DNA from: Mesoplasma photuris ATCC 49581
GTDB lineage: Bacteria > Bacillota_I > Bacilli_A > Mycoplasmatales > Mycoplasmataceae
Length of the DNA: 64,000 nucleotides
Assembly: GCF_000702725.1 (NCBI RefSeq)
Contig: NZ_JNJI01000003.1
Span: 1-64,000 of the forward strand
Direction: 5' to 3'
Shown here: positions 1 to 11,258 of the stretch, piece after piece
Layout: each line of letters begins with the position of its first letter
How positions within the stretch are numbered: the stretch's first letter is position 1
Translations under genes and position numbers: made by a program
Notes under the pieces: model-generated
Database searches by the model: none
The model's input: the letters and a program-made list of their open reading frames with translations, nothing else
Told to the model about the DNA's origin: nothing

Positions 1-1
1 T

Positions 2-67
2 AAAGTTAAACAGGGATTAGCAAAAATTCTAGGAGAATTAATCTTAGAAGAAACTGAAGAAAAATAG
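2..67 (+). CDS. C-terminal end of an upstream gene (partial)
   Basis: An open frame enters from the left edge and ends at TAG 65-67. Only about 21 residues are visible (ending LEETEEK), so the product cannot be named. It lies 12 bp upstream of the next start and probably belongs to the same transcript. Confidence 0.5.
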   Translation, partial: KVKQGLAKILGELILEETEEK

Positions 68-79
68 AAAGGAATAATT

Positions 80-1209
80 ATGGAAATAACAATCAAAACA
101 AGCGAACCTCTTTTAGGTTTTAAAACTAAGCATCGACAAAAAATCAATTTCCATGATTTTAGATTTTGATATAAGGCAATTTTAGGTATTGGAATACTTA
201 CATTAGTAAAATTGCTTGTTATGCAGTGATTATTGCTCAAATTTATGCTCTAAATCGTGGAATAACTGATTATCTAATTGAACATAATGCTGAATTAGGA
301 AATGAAACTGGTGCTTCTGGATCTGATCTGCAAACCATTGCTGGTGATTTACAAAGAATATTAAGTACTGGTAAACTTGGAAACGAATTTATCGTTAGTT
401 GAATCACTGATCCAAAATGATATGACCAATATGGAACATTTATTAACATTTTTCAAAAATACTCATATAATGCAAACGGAGATGTAACTGTCACATTTGG
501 AACAACGGTTAATGCTTTAGAAGCAATGACATTTTATTCGTCATATTTTACAACTTTATCTAACATTTTAGTTGGAGTTTGATTAGTAACGGCTGCATTT
601 TGACCTAAAAATGAAGGAACATTCAATCGTGGATTTGCAAATATTCGTTGAGCTGGAACAAGTGCGGTATTTATCACAATCACTGCAATAGTTTGAAACT
701 TCATTCTATTACCAGGAATGATTATTGGAGTAGGTAATTTTGTCAGACTAGATGCTTGAGGATGAGTTTCTGGATTCTTATTACACTTAGTTGGTCCTGT
801 ATTATTTTTAGTTTATGTATCTGTATTTATGCCTTTAAAAGAAAAAGGGATTACCCTTGATAGAGTAAAACATGGATATATTGGATTTATCATAGTACTA
901 GCAACTTACTTAATGTATACAGTTGCTCGTGGGGGAATTAGACAAATAATTGGTAAAACAGATCCAAATATTAACTACCCTTACCCATTCTTAGATATTT
1001 TTTCACCAAATGTTATGAACACTGGAATTCCTGGAATTGTAGCTTTTGTGATTTGTGGAGGAATTATTGTCGGAATTGCGATTGGATTTACTTATTTATA
1101 TGCAAATATAATGAATTATCGAATCGCAAAAGAAACTGGTAATCCAAGAATAATTCTTAAAGAGGAAAAGAAAAAAAATAAAAAGAAAAAGGAACATAAA
1201 GATGGATAA
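80..1209 (+). pseudogene. Multipass membrane protein, frameshifted (mollicute DUF1600-like)
   Basis: Reading starts at ATG 80 after an AAAGGAA ribosome site and gives about 43 residues in one frame, which then runs into TAA near 250. A second frame, open from about 175 to TAA 1207-1209, carries the rest with no start codon of its own. Joining the two near 185-215 gives one protein of about 376 residues with roughly six hydrophobic segments. A YFTTLSN motif, conserved tryptophans and a YPFLD motif recall mollicute DUF1600/Pr6Pr-like membrane proteins; that assignment is from memory. A one-base change in an AT run would explain the break, so this is a recent pseudogene or a sequence error. The last 8 bp overlap the next gene. 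Confidence 0.6.
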
Positions 1210-1705
1210 TTTCTTATTTAGTTTAGAAATATTAGGAGCTGCTGGGTCAATAGCTACTCTTATGGCTCTGTGATTTGAGATAATTGCTAGAAGACGTGAA
1301 AGTTATAAATTTAAAATTAATCAAATTAATAATAAATTTTATAAAATTGCAAAAAAGATTTTATCTTTAAAAAAAGATCCTAAAAAAATTGAAACATTAG
1401 ATCGTGATGAAATGTTTTTTATGGTTAATGAATTAACTTTTTCTTGATTAAGTGTTAAGAAAAAACTTAAAAAATTCAAAGGTTATAGTTTAGTAGAAAC
1501 TTCAATGGAAGAATTAATTAATAAATGCAACAGGCTTGCTCTAAACGAGAAAGATGTTGTTATTGATAAAAGTGATGAAATTATTATTAAAATTATGTTA
1601 ACTTTATTTGAATTAGCAACAGTTGATGGTAAGTTCAAAAAAGGCCATTTTGAATCAATTGAAAAACAATACAAAGCTTTAACAATGGAAGAAAAGAAAG
1701 ATTAA
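1202..1705 (+). CDS. Hypothetical protein with N-terminal membrane segment
   Basis: 167 residues. It starts at ATG 1202, overlapping the stop of the membrane-protein gene by 8 bp, which indicates translational coupling. Residues about 5-25 form one hydrophobic segment, followed by a Lys-rich, probably helical cytoplasmic part. I do not recognise the family. Coupling suggests it is a partner of the upstream membrane protein. Confidence 0.7.
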
Positions 1706-1752
1706 TTTATTTAAAATATAATATTCGTTTGAATATACTATATTGCTATATA

Positions 1753-1788
1753 AAAAAGAGAAGTATTAAAAACTTCTCTTTTTTGTTT
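1753..1788 (+). terminator. Rho-independent terminator
   Basis: AAAAGAGAAGT pairs with ACTTCTCTTTT around a 7-nt loop and runs into T-rich sequence, closing the first transcript 48 bp after its last stop codon. Confidence 0.85.
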
Positions 1789-1917
1789 TAAAATATCAAT
1801 ATAATTTTAAAAAAGATATTTAAATACTGTTATTTAATTGATCTAAATTAATTAATTATTTCTACTTTCAATAAAAACTTTTAATCAGAGAATATAATTA
1901 TATTAAGTAGGTACATT

Positions 1918-2700
1918 ATGAATAAATATAATTTAATATCAAAACTTCAAAATAATATAGAAACAAATGATTCATCAATAAATTGCAATGTATCAAAAGT
2001 TTTATTAGATAATTTATATGATATATCTAAATTAACGATAAACAACTTAGCAATACTTTCGAATTCTTCTACTTCAGCAATCGTAAAATTTTGTAAACAA
2101 ATGGGTTTGGAAGGATATAAACATTTAATTCAAGTTTTAATGTTTGAAAATTCAATTATCAACTCTCACTTAGCACATAAAAAAGAATTTAAATATGAAA
2201 TGTGTGATAGAGATTTTTTAAATGCTTATCATAATTTAATTATTGATAATCTTGATTATATTAAGAAGAATAGTGAAAATTCTTTATTTCAAACTAAAGA
2301 AAAAATTGTTAAAGCAAGAAAAATCTTTTTGTTCGGAAAAGGGGCAAATCTAAATGTATTATCAATTTTTAATAATTATTTATTAAAATTGGGATATTGA
2401 GTATTTTATTCAAGAGATTTAGATGTTCAGTATAGCTATCTTGAACAAGCTGGAAAAAATGACTTATCTTTTATATTTTCATATAGTGGAATGACTGAAG
2501 AAATGATTAATGTTAACAAAAAGCTAGTTAAGAATAATTGCGACGTTGTATTAGTAACGTCTAATTTGTTGTCGCCAATAATAAACGATGACACTATTGA
2601 TATTATCGTTTTAAATAATGAAGAAGTTATGGACAAACAAACAAATTCGACTATGTCATTTGTGTATATTGTTATGCAACTAATTTATTTAATTTCTTAA
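1918..2700 (+). CDS. RpiR-family regulator (module 1)
   Basis: 260 residues. The N-terminal HTH_6 domain (about 1-75) has the recognition-helix pattern SSTSAIVKFCKQMGLEGYK typical of RpiR/MurR regulators. The C-terminal part (about 110-250) is a SIS sugar-isomerase fold with FLFGKGA and FSYSGMTEE, the phosphosugar-binding loops. Such proteins repress or activate nearby catabolic genes in response to a phosphosugar or related ligand. It sits just upstream of the MalY-RidA-flavoprotein-symporter cluster in the same orientation, so that cluster is the likely target. One of five RpiR genes in the window. Confidence 0.88.
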
Positions 2701-2835
2701 TCAGTAAACAAATTTCCAATTTTAAAAATAATTTACACATTATTTTTTTTATAAAAAAATCTATTTTTGAGATTAATAATATATTTGAAAAGAAGAAAAT
2801 ATATTTTAATTTAGTTTATAGAATGATCATTGTAA

Positions 2836-2852
2836 GCAAAATTTAATTTGGC
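2836..2852. promoter_or_regulatory. Candidate operator palindrome upstream of module 1
   Basis: The 237-bp gap 2701-2937 holds no gene. Within it a 17-bp imperfect palindrome, GCAAAATTTAATTTGGC, matches at 7 of 8 arm positions and overlaps a TTGGCA that could be a -35 box. It is a plausible binding site for the adjacent RpiR protein, but AT-rich DNA yields such symmetry by chance. Confidence 0.3.
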
Positions 2853-2937
2853 AATTCTAATTAAATTAATAAATATATAAAAATAGATATCTAAAATAAA
2901 GTGTATTTTCGACTTTAGAAAGGATGTGAAATTATAT

Positions 2938-4134
2938 ATGTGAAAAATTAGGCAAGGATTTGAACAAAAAAGATGAGATATAGCAGAAAATGAAAATAAA
3001 TATGGAATCAAAATTGATGATAGCTATATTCCATTGTGAATTGCTGATTCAGATTTGCCATTACCAAAAGAAGTAGTTGATAAAATTGTTGAAAGAGCTG
3101 CTTTCCCTTATTATGGTTATCAAAGTATGAGACCAGAATTTATCGAAGCAATAGTTAATCATACTAAAAAAACTAAAAAAATAGATATCACTATTGATAA
3201 TTTATTTTTTACACCCGGAACAGTATTTACAGCTTCTACAGTCATTCAAGCAATGACTAAAGTTGGCGACAAAATTATGATGAGTTACCCGATGTATGGA
3301 CCAATATACGATAATGTCGTTAATTGAAAAAGAGTTCCACTAATGGTTCCTCTTAAAAAAGAAAATAACAAATTTGATTTAGATTTAGATTTAATTGAAC
3401 AAAAAATTAAAGAAGAAAAACCCAAAATGTATATCATTATAAACCCAATGAATCCGGGAGGAAGAATTATTCCAAAAGCAGACATTGAAAGACTTCTTAA
3501 AATACTTAAAGAAAATAATGTCTTTTTATTCTCTGATGAAATTCATGGAGACATAACATTATTTGACAATGAAACAATTTCATTTGCTCAATATATGGAC
3601 AAATACGACAATATAGTTGTTGGAACTTCTTTGAACAAAACCTTTAATTTAGCAGGTATTGAAAATGGTTGAGGAATTGTTAAAGATATAAAAATGAAGA
3701 AAAAACTGATGGAGATTATTGAATTAAATCACTTACCTTCAGAACCAAATATCTTTGCTCAAGTATCTTCAATTGCTGTGATTAATCATGGTCAAAAATT
3801 CTATCAAGATTCGAAAAAAATTTATGAAAAGAACTTTTTATATATCCAAAAATACTTGAAAGAAAATACACCTGAGTTAGAACCCCTTGATTCTGAAGCA
3901 ACATTTTTAATCTACATAGACTATAGTAAAACTGGAATTTCAGAAGAAGACTTTTTTAAACTAATGACACATGAAGCTAAAGTTTTGATTCAATGTTCAA
4001 ATGAATTTGTCAATCCTGGTGGAGTATATTTCAGAATTAATTTAGCAACTAGTCCTGAAATAATTGAAGAAGCAATTCATAGAATTTCTTCAGTTATTAA
4101 TAAACACTTGAAAGGAAAAAATAATGAAAAATAA
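2938..4134 (+). CDS. MalY/PatB-type PLP C-S lyase or aminotransferase (module 1)
   Basis: 398 residues, full length for the MalY/PatB branch of class I/II aminotransferases, which cleave cystathionine or cysteine S-conjugates to pyruvate, ammonia and a thiol via 2-aminoacrylate. Landmarks in order: WIADSDLPLP near the N-terminus, NPMNPGG, SDEIHGD, the PLP lysine in SLNKTFNLAG (about K234), and FRINLAT with the carboxylate-binding Arg. I chose ATG 2938 although the AGAAAGGA site is 13 nt away; GTG 2926 is in frame but lies almost on the ribosome site. The end overlaps ridA by 11 bp. The cystine-type symporter downstream suggests cystine or cystathionine as substrate (inference). Confidence 0.85.
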
Positions 4135-4504
4135 AGTAATAATAGCAAAAGATGCTCCAAAAGCAGTAGGACCCTATTCAGCAGGAGTGGTTACTGTTCA
4201 AGGTATTCTATATATTTCTGGTCAATTACCAATTGACCCTAAAACAGGAGAAATGGTAGAAAAAAATGCAAAAGCTCAAACTTTACAATCTCTTAAAAAT
4301 GTTGAAGCAATTTTAAGAGCTAATGACATGACCCTTCAAAATATTGTAAAGACAACTGTGTTTCTTGCTGATATAAAAGATTTTGCAGATATGAATGAAG
4401 TTTATGCAGAATTTTTAGGTGATGTTAAACCAGCCAGATCTGCATTCCAAGTGGCTGCTTTACCAAAAGAAGCAATCGTTGAAATAGAAGTAATTGCAGC
4501 GTAA
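4124..4504 (+). CDS. ridA: RidA/YjgF enamine-imine deaminase
   Basis: 126 residues, the standard length of RidA, which hydrolyses the reactive 2-aminoacrylate released by PLP beta-eliminating enzymes. GPYSAG, YISGQLPID and PARSAFQVAALP are family hallmarks; the Arg of PARSAF is the substrate-binding residue. Its start overlaps the lyase stop by 11 bp, so the producer and the detoxifier of aminoacrylate are translated together. First of three RidA copies in the window. Confidence 0.95.
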   Translation: MKNKVIIAKDAPKAVGPYSAGVVTVQGILYISGQLPIDPKTGEMVEKNAKAQTLQSLKNVEAILRANDMTLQNIVKTTVFLADIKDFADMNEVYAEFLGDVKPARSAFQVAALPKEAIVEIEVIAA

Positions 4505-4506
4505 TT

Positions 4507-5853
4507 ATGAAAGTAGTTATAGTTGGAGGAGCAGCTGCTGGAATGGGTATGGCTGCTAAACTTAAAAGATTAAAACCAGATACTGAAATAGTTGTCTATC
4601 AAAAAAACGATTATGTTTCATTAGGTGCTTGTGGTTTACCATATTTTGTAGCTGACAACTTTCAAGATCCCAATCAATTAATAGCAAGACAAGTGACTGA
4701 ATTTGAAAAAACTGGAATTATTATTAATACTGGTACTACAGTAGATAATATTGATTTTGAAAGTAAAAAGCTTTATTTTAAAGATAAAAAAGGAAACTCA
4801 GGTGAAGATTCATATGATGAAATTATGATCGCTACTGGAGCATCACCAATCGTTATTCCTGTACCTGGAATACAAAGCAAAAATGTATTCACACTTACAA
4901 GTTTAGAAGATGGAATAAGACTAAAAGAAGCGGTTATTAATAATAATAAAATTAATAATATCGCAGTAATTGGTGCAGGTTTCATTGGTTTGGAAGTTGT
5001 AGAAACTCTGAAACATTTAAATAAAAATGTTACATTAATTGAAATGGAACAAAGAGTATTGGCAAAAACCTTTGATGAAGATTTAACAAATATATTTGAA
5101 GAAGAACTTTATTCAAATAAAGTTGAGTTTATTAAAGGTGATGCACTAATAGAAGTTATAGAAGAAAAAGGCAAAGTGGTTTCAATTAAATTAAAATCAG
5201 GAAAAGTTCTTGATTGTGATGCGGTTGTTTTGAGTGTCGGTTTTAGACCTAACACAGCTTTCTTAAAAGAAAGTGGAATAAAAATGTTAGGAAATGGGGC
5301 AATTATCGTAAACGACCAAGGAAAAACAAATATAGATCATGTTTGAAGTGTTGGAGATTGTGCGTCTTCTAAAAACTATCTTGATGGTTCAGATACATAT
5401 ACACCACTGGCAACTGTTGCTAATAAATTCGCAAAAGTTGTGGCTAATAATATCGCTGGAGTTGAATCTAAATTTTCTGGAACACTTGGAACTGCAATAA
5501 TTCGTGTTTTTAACAAAGAAGGAGCACGAGTTGGTTTTACAGAAGAATATGCTAAAGCTAAAGGAATAGATTATTCAGTTTCTATAGTACACGATAAAGA
5601 CCATACTAACTATGTTCCAAATCAAGCACCATTATCAATTAAATTGATAATGGATAATAAAACAAAAACAATAATCGGTGGACAAATCATTGGATCAGAT
5701 AAAGCAGTATTAAGAATTCATTCTATAATTGCTATGATTTGATCAAAAATAAAAGTTAATGAAGCATTAGAGCAAATTGATATGCCGTATGCTCCACCAT
5801 TTGCAAGAACAACAGACATTGTTAACATAGCGTTATCGAAGTTTGTTAAATAA
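4507..5853 (+). CDS. CoA-disulfide reductase / NADH oxidase family flavoprotein
   Basis: 448 residues, two-dinucleotide-binding flavoprotein. FAD motif VVIVGGAAAGMG is at residues 2-13, NAD(P) motif VIGAGFIGLE lies near 155, and SVGDCA near 280 is the second FAD signature. The redox cysteine sits in SLGACGLPYF (C42). The CGLPY context fits CoA-disulfide reductase better than the SFLGCG context usual in NADH oxidases, but the two subfamilies are close. It starts 2 bp after ridA. With a C-S lyase and a cystine-type importer, a role in reducing disulfides or persulfides is reasonable; the exact substrate is inferred. Confidence 0.82.
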
Positions 5854-5877
5854 TATAAAAAAGAAAGGAATTGAAAT

Positions 5878-7908
5878 ATGATAAGTACATTACGAAATAC
5901 TAGGATGCTTGATTTCTTTAAAGAACTTCAACCACTTGGAGATAATGTAGTTCTTGGTGAAGATAAAGGAATATTTGCCTCATTCTTAGCCATCAGTACA
6001 TGACAATCAGCTGTTACAGTTATAGCATTCTTAGGAATATTAGTCGGATTTTGATTATTCATGAAAAAGAAAAAAATCAAATTCATTTATAGAGTATTAA
6101 TGGGTATGAGTATCGGATTATTATTTGGTTTAATTTTACAAATAATTGCCGGATTCCCTGAATTTGGTTTATTCCAAATTAAAGATGGAGCTGATTTCAT
6201 AAATGAAGCTGTAGAGGGAGGAACTTGAGAAGGACATCAAGTTGTTGTGGGAGACTATTGAGCTTACGAGTTAAATATTTGATCACAATTATTTAAAAAT
6301 ATTTTCATTAATGGTATTTTAATGCTAACAGCACCAGTTGTGTTCTTAGCAATCTTCAGAGTAACTTCTAGACCTGGAGCTAGAGGAGTTGGAAGAATTA
6401 CTGTTAAAGGAATTGCATTATTATTAATCAATGTTACATTTGCCTTTGTTATTACATTCGGATTAGGAATGTTATTAAAAGTTGGAGATGGAGCAGGATT
6501 AGTATTAGAATCTGGTGATAAAGAATTTATGGATAATAAACCATTTGCCGAAATTATTTGAAATTATTTCCCATCTAATTTTGCTGGTGCATGAGTAGCT
6601 GGAGGAGTTATTCCTTTGATGATCCTTGGAGTTTTATTTGGATCATCAGTTAAATTATTATCAAAACGTAAACCAGATCAAATGAAAGCAATTAGAAATG
6701 CTATGGATACAGGATACAGTGTTGTAACTTCTGTGATGATGACATTTATGAAAATCATGCCATTAGCAGTAGCATCAATGATGCTTAATACACTTATTTC
6801 TAAACCAATTGGATCAATTGCTACAATGGGTAAAGCATTAGGTGTTGGTTACTTAGGACTTCTAATTTCATTAGGATTCTTAACATTATTATTATTTGTA
6901 AGTAGAGTAAAAGTTGGACAATGATGAAAATTAGGATTAAAACCTTTAATCCAAGGTTTTGCAACACAATCATCAAATGCAACTTTACCTGTCACAATGT
7001 CTACCCTTAAAGATGAAATGAAAGTTAATGATAATGTTGTAGGAACAATTGCACCATTATCAACATCAATGGGTCTTATGGGATGTGCTGGAGTTCAAGC
7101 AGGACTTATTACAAGTTTCTTATGAACTGGAACTGGTGCTGGAACTGATGTTCATGATATGGCATTATTTACATACTTTATTACAGCGTTGATTGTTACA
7201 ATCATCGCATCATTAGGAATTGCTGGTGTTCCTGGAACAGCTGCTGTTGTTACAGCTGGTGTACTTGGAGGATTAGGACTTGGAGCATGATTTGCACCAG
7301 TTTATGCAATTGTTGGAGCTTTAGATGGTCTATTTGATATGGGTAGAACTGGAACTAACGTTATAGCTGGAGCGGCAGTAGCAACGATTGTAGGTAAGTC
7401 CGAAGGTCTGATTGAAGAGGGAAGTACTTTATTAACCGAAAAACAATTGGATGAACAAAAAGCATTATTATTGAAAATTAATTCAAATGAAGATGCAAAA
7501 GAAGCTAAAGCTAAAGCTGAAAGCATAAGATTTAAAGAAAGAGCTAAATTGTCAAGTGAAGCAAACCAAGCCATTAAAGCAATTAAAAAAGAAATTGCGA
7601 TAGCTGAAGATGCAAAAACTTTAAGAGCAGCAATGGATAAACTAGACTTAATTAAAGAAGAGTATAGAATTGCAAAAGAAAAAGCAAACCAAGCTTATGC
7701 TGAAGTTGATGCTCAAGCTGCAGCAGAAAAAGCTGCTAGAAAAGCTGAAGCAAAAAGAATTAAAGCAATTACAACTGAAGAAAGAAGACAAACAGCCCCA
7801 GCTAGAAAAGCTGAAGCAAGTTTGATCAAAAAAAGAGAAGCTGAAGCAAGAAAAGCTGCAGCAGCAAGAAGAGCTAACGCAAGAAAAGAAGTTAGATCAT
7901 CAAGATAA
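5878..7908 (+). CDS. DAACS symporter, L-cystine (TcyP) type, with long coiled-coil tail
   Basis: 676 residues against roughly 420-460 for usual family members. The membrane part (to about residue 505) has the dicarboxylate/amino acid:cation symporter signatures TQSSNATLPVTM and DMGRTGTNV. The TQSS and MGRT variants resemble TcyP/YdjN cystine importers rather than glutamate carriers. The remaining 170 residues form a highly charged Ala/Lys/Glu/Arg coiled-coil tail, presumably cytoplasmic. Last gene of module 1, 24 bp after the flavoprotein and followed by a terminator. Cystine as substrate is a family-level inference supported by the neighbours. Confidence 0.8.
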
Positions 7909-7914
7909 ATAAAT

Positions 7915-7958
7915 AAAAAAATTCCACATCAATTGTTAAGTTGTGTGGAATTTTTTTT
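7915..7958 (+). terminator. Terminator of the cystine-type module
   Basis: AAAATTCCACA pairs with TGTGGAATTTT, followed by a run of T. It starts 7 bp after the symporter stop. Confidence 0.9.
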
Positions 7959-8123
7959 ATTCATAATTTCTAAAATATAACTTTAATATTTTATTTTAAC
8001 TTCAACATATAAATCATAATAAAAGTTTAATAATCAATTTTTGTCCAAAACATTCACCAAAACCAAATTTTATAAAAGACCATATTTTTTCATTTTACAT
8101 AAAAATCATAATAGGAGGATATT

Positions 8124-9671
8124 ATGATAAAAATTAAAAAACAAGACACTTCAAAAAAGACTTTTAATATGAAAATTGATAAAAAAGTTTTAATGAAGAA
8201 TGTTCAAAAATTTGGTGGATGACTTAGTGCAATGATAATGCCTATTATCGGAATTATCATTGGTTGAGGTATATTAACAGCATTTTTCTTAGATACAGGA
8301 TGAACGCCAGTAGCTGTGATTAATGACTATTTAATTGGTAATATTATTAATTATTTATTACCGATTATGATTGGTTTTTATGCAGGTAAGTTAGTTCACG
8401 GAGACAGAGGTGGAGTAATTGCATCCTTTGTTGTATTTGGTGTAATTGTAGGAAATCAATTTAATCCTGGTTGATGAGAAGGAGCATCTGCTACACCTCA
8501 ATTTTTAGGAGCTATGATGGTTGGTCCGCTAGCTGCATACATTTTGAAGTTATTTGATAAATTACTAGAAAACAGAATTAGAAGCGGATTTGAAATGTTA
8601 GTAAACAACTTTTCATTAGCTATTATTGGTTTATCTTTATGTTTAGCGGCTTTCTTCGGATTTCCATGAGTAATTAATGCTATATCATGAGTACTTATGA
8701 AAATAGTATATGGTTTGGTTTCGGCTAACTTGATATTTTTATCTGCATTAGTTGTAGAACCTGCAAAAATATTATTCTTAAATAATGCTATTAACCATGG
8801 AGTATTCACTCCACTAGGTATTCAAATGGCAGCTGATACAGGTAGATCTATTCTATTCTTATTAGAATCAAATCCCGGTTCAGGTTTGGGTATATTAGTA
8901 GCAACCGCTTTATTTGATAAAAAAAGTAGAGGACAAGCAACCGGGGCTACAGTAATTCAATTCTTTGGAGGAATTCATGAAGTTTACTTCCCATTTGTAT
9001 TGATGAGACCAATATTGATTATCGCCTTGTTATCAGGAGGTCTAGCTGGAGATGCGATGTTCCAAATCTTTGATGCAGGTTTAAAAGCACCCGCTAGTCC
9101 TGGATCAATTTTAGCAATCTTTGCAATGGCTGATAGTGAATGGATGAATTATTTAGGAATTTCATTAGGGGTCTTAGTATCGTTTGCAGTTTCGCTTGGA
9201 GTTGGAACATTATTATTTATTATTATGAATAAAAGACACAAAGGACAATCTGTTTCTTTAGAAGAAGCACAACAAAAAACAATTGATTTAAAAGGTAAAG
9301 AATCAAAATATATTAGAAAAATAGATAAAACAGAAAAATTAGAAAAAATTGAAGGAACTCATAAACCTGAAAATCTAAAAAACATTAAATTAGTAATCTT
9401 TGCTTGTGAAGCTGGAATGGGCTCAAGTGCAATGGGTGCTGGAATATTGAGAAAAAAATTCAAACAAGCAGAACTAGACATTGAGGTTAAGAACTTTCCG
9501 ATTAAGGAATTGCCTGAAAATGCTGAATTTGTTATAACTCAGGAATCTTTAACGGAATTAGCAAAATCAAAAGCACCACACTCAATTCATAAAAGTATTT
9601 CTAACTTTTTAGATGGTAAATTTTATGATGAAATTGTTGAAGAATTTAAAAAGGAAATTAATCATGAATAA
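8124..9671 (+). CDS. mtlA: Mannitol-specific PTS EIICB
   Basis: 515 residues. The EIIC part (about 25-370) has [13 protein letters not shown], the [13 protein letters not shown] and ESNPGSGLG stretches and the [11 protein letters not shown] motif, all characteristic of mannitol permeases. The EIIB domain begins near 420 with phosphocysteine C428 in [13 protein letters not shown]. There is no fused EIIA; mtlF downstream supplies it. A strong AGGAGG site precedes ATG 8124. It imports mannitol and phosphorylates it to mannitol 1-phosphate. The last 8 bp overlap mtlF. Confidence 0.95.
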
Positions 9672-10104
9672 TAATTTTGATTTGAAAAATATTAAAATAT
9701 TTAAAAATGCTAAAAATATCAGTGAAGCCATAGATAACTCTGGAAAACATCTTTTAGAGTTGGGTTTTATTGATAAAAAATACATTGAGCAAATGCATAA
9801 AAGACATGAAAAAACTAGTATATGTATTGGTAATTATTTAGCTATACCTCATGGTTTGGATGATTCTAAAAAATTAGTTAAAGAAACAGGAATTGTTGTT
9901 CATTATTATGAGCAAGGATTTAAAGTACCAGATCAAGAAAAAGAAATTAGGTTTGTTATTGGAATTGCTTCAAAAGATGAACAACATTTAGAAATACTAT
10001 CTAATATTGCAGTTGAATTTTCTGATATAGAATATGTTGAACAAATTTTAAATCATAAAAATATTGATAAAGAATACATTAAAGAGGTATTTTCAAATGA
10101 GTAA
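9664..10104 (+). CDS. mtlF: Mannitol-specific PTS EIIA
   Basis: 146 residues, EIIA of the fructose/mannitol family. Phosphohistidine H63 sits in LAIPHGLD. I chose ATG 9664, overlapping the mtlA stop by 8 bp, over earlier in-frame codons inside mtlA. It overlaps mtlD by 8 bp, so mtlA-mtlF-mtlD form one tightly coupled translational unit. Confidence 0.93.
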   Translation: MNNNFDLKNIKIFKNAKNISEAIDNSGKHLLELGFIDKKYIEQMHKRHEKTSICIGNYLAIPHGLDDSKKLVKETGIVVHYYEQGFKVPDQEKEIRFVIGIASKDEQHLEILSNIAVEFSDIEYVEQILNHKNIDKEYIKEVFSNE

Positions 10105-11227
10105 AGTTATTCACTTTGGAGCCGGTAATATAGGTAGAGGTTTTATAGCCCCAATATTATTAAAAAATAAAAATATTGATGAAATAAAATTTTTAGATGT
10201 TAATGAAGAGATTATTAAAAACCTTAATGAAAACAAATCATATATTGTGAATGAATTAGATATTGAAACAAATCAAATTATAGTTGATAGATATAGTAGT
10301 TCAACAATAAAAGGAATCAGAGAAGATAGCAATTTTAAGAACTTTTTAAAAGATACATTTTTAATTACAACTTCAACTGGTCAAAACAATTTAAAGTTTA
10401 TTATTGATGATCTAAAATTCATTATTGATTCAATTGATAAAAATCAAAAGATTATAATTATTTGCTGTGAAAACGGAAATAGAGTTTCTAGTTATTTTAA
10501 AAATGAATATGAAGAAAAACATTCAATTCCTCATAATGTATACTTTGTTGACTGTATGGTCGATAGAATTGTACCAATTCAGTTAAATAATTCTTTAGAT
10601 ATTGATGTTGAAAAATATTATTCATGAATTGTTGATTCAACACAATGACCAGCAGAAATTAATAAAATTGATAATCTAACTTATTCAGAAAATATGGAAA
10701 TAGATATATATAAAAAAATGACTATGCTAAATGGTGTACATGCCTCTTTAGGTTGATTTAGATATAAACAAGATAAATTTGCAGTTCCAATTCTACAAGA
10801 TACTCTTGATGATCAAGATACTTTTGATTATTTGAAAGGTCTTATGGAAAACTACGTTAAAATTATTTCTTTGAAATTTAAATATGACGAACAAATTTTG
10901 AAAAATTATGGGGAAAGCATCATTAAACGTTTTGAAAATAAATTAATTCGTGATGAGTTATATAGAGTTGCCAGAAACCCAATAACAAAACTACAAAAAA
11001 ATGAAAGAATTGTTGATCCGCTATTATTTGCTTACGAAAATGATTTAGAAGTAAATTATCTAAAACAAGCGTTTGTAAATGGAATGAATTATTTCTTTGA
11101 AGAAGATAAAGAAGCTTTAGAATTAAAAGAAATATCAACAAATAATCAAGGAATATCAAAAATAGAAAAGGTTATTAAAAATCTTTCTAAAAAACAAAAT
11201 AAGATATTAAGCCAAATATTAAATTAA
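10097..11227 (+). CDS. mtlD: Mannitol-1-phosphate 5-dehydrogenase
   Basis: 376 residues, typical length. The N-terminal Rossmann motif HFGAGNIGRGFI binds NAD; ENGNRVSSYF, VDCMVDRIVP and LNGVHASLG follow in the order seen in MtlD. It oxidises mannitol 1-phosphate to fructose 6-phosphate in the cytoplasm, connecting the PTS to glycolysis. Starts inside the end of mtlF. Confidence 0.95.
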
Positions 11228-11258
11228 ACTTTAAAATTAAATTAAAAGGAAAAACAAA

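Noticed and set aside
2926-2937. GTG 2926 as start of the module 1 MalY-type gene
   Set aside because: Only about 2 nt from the AGGA site, too close; ATG 2938 is more likely.
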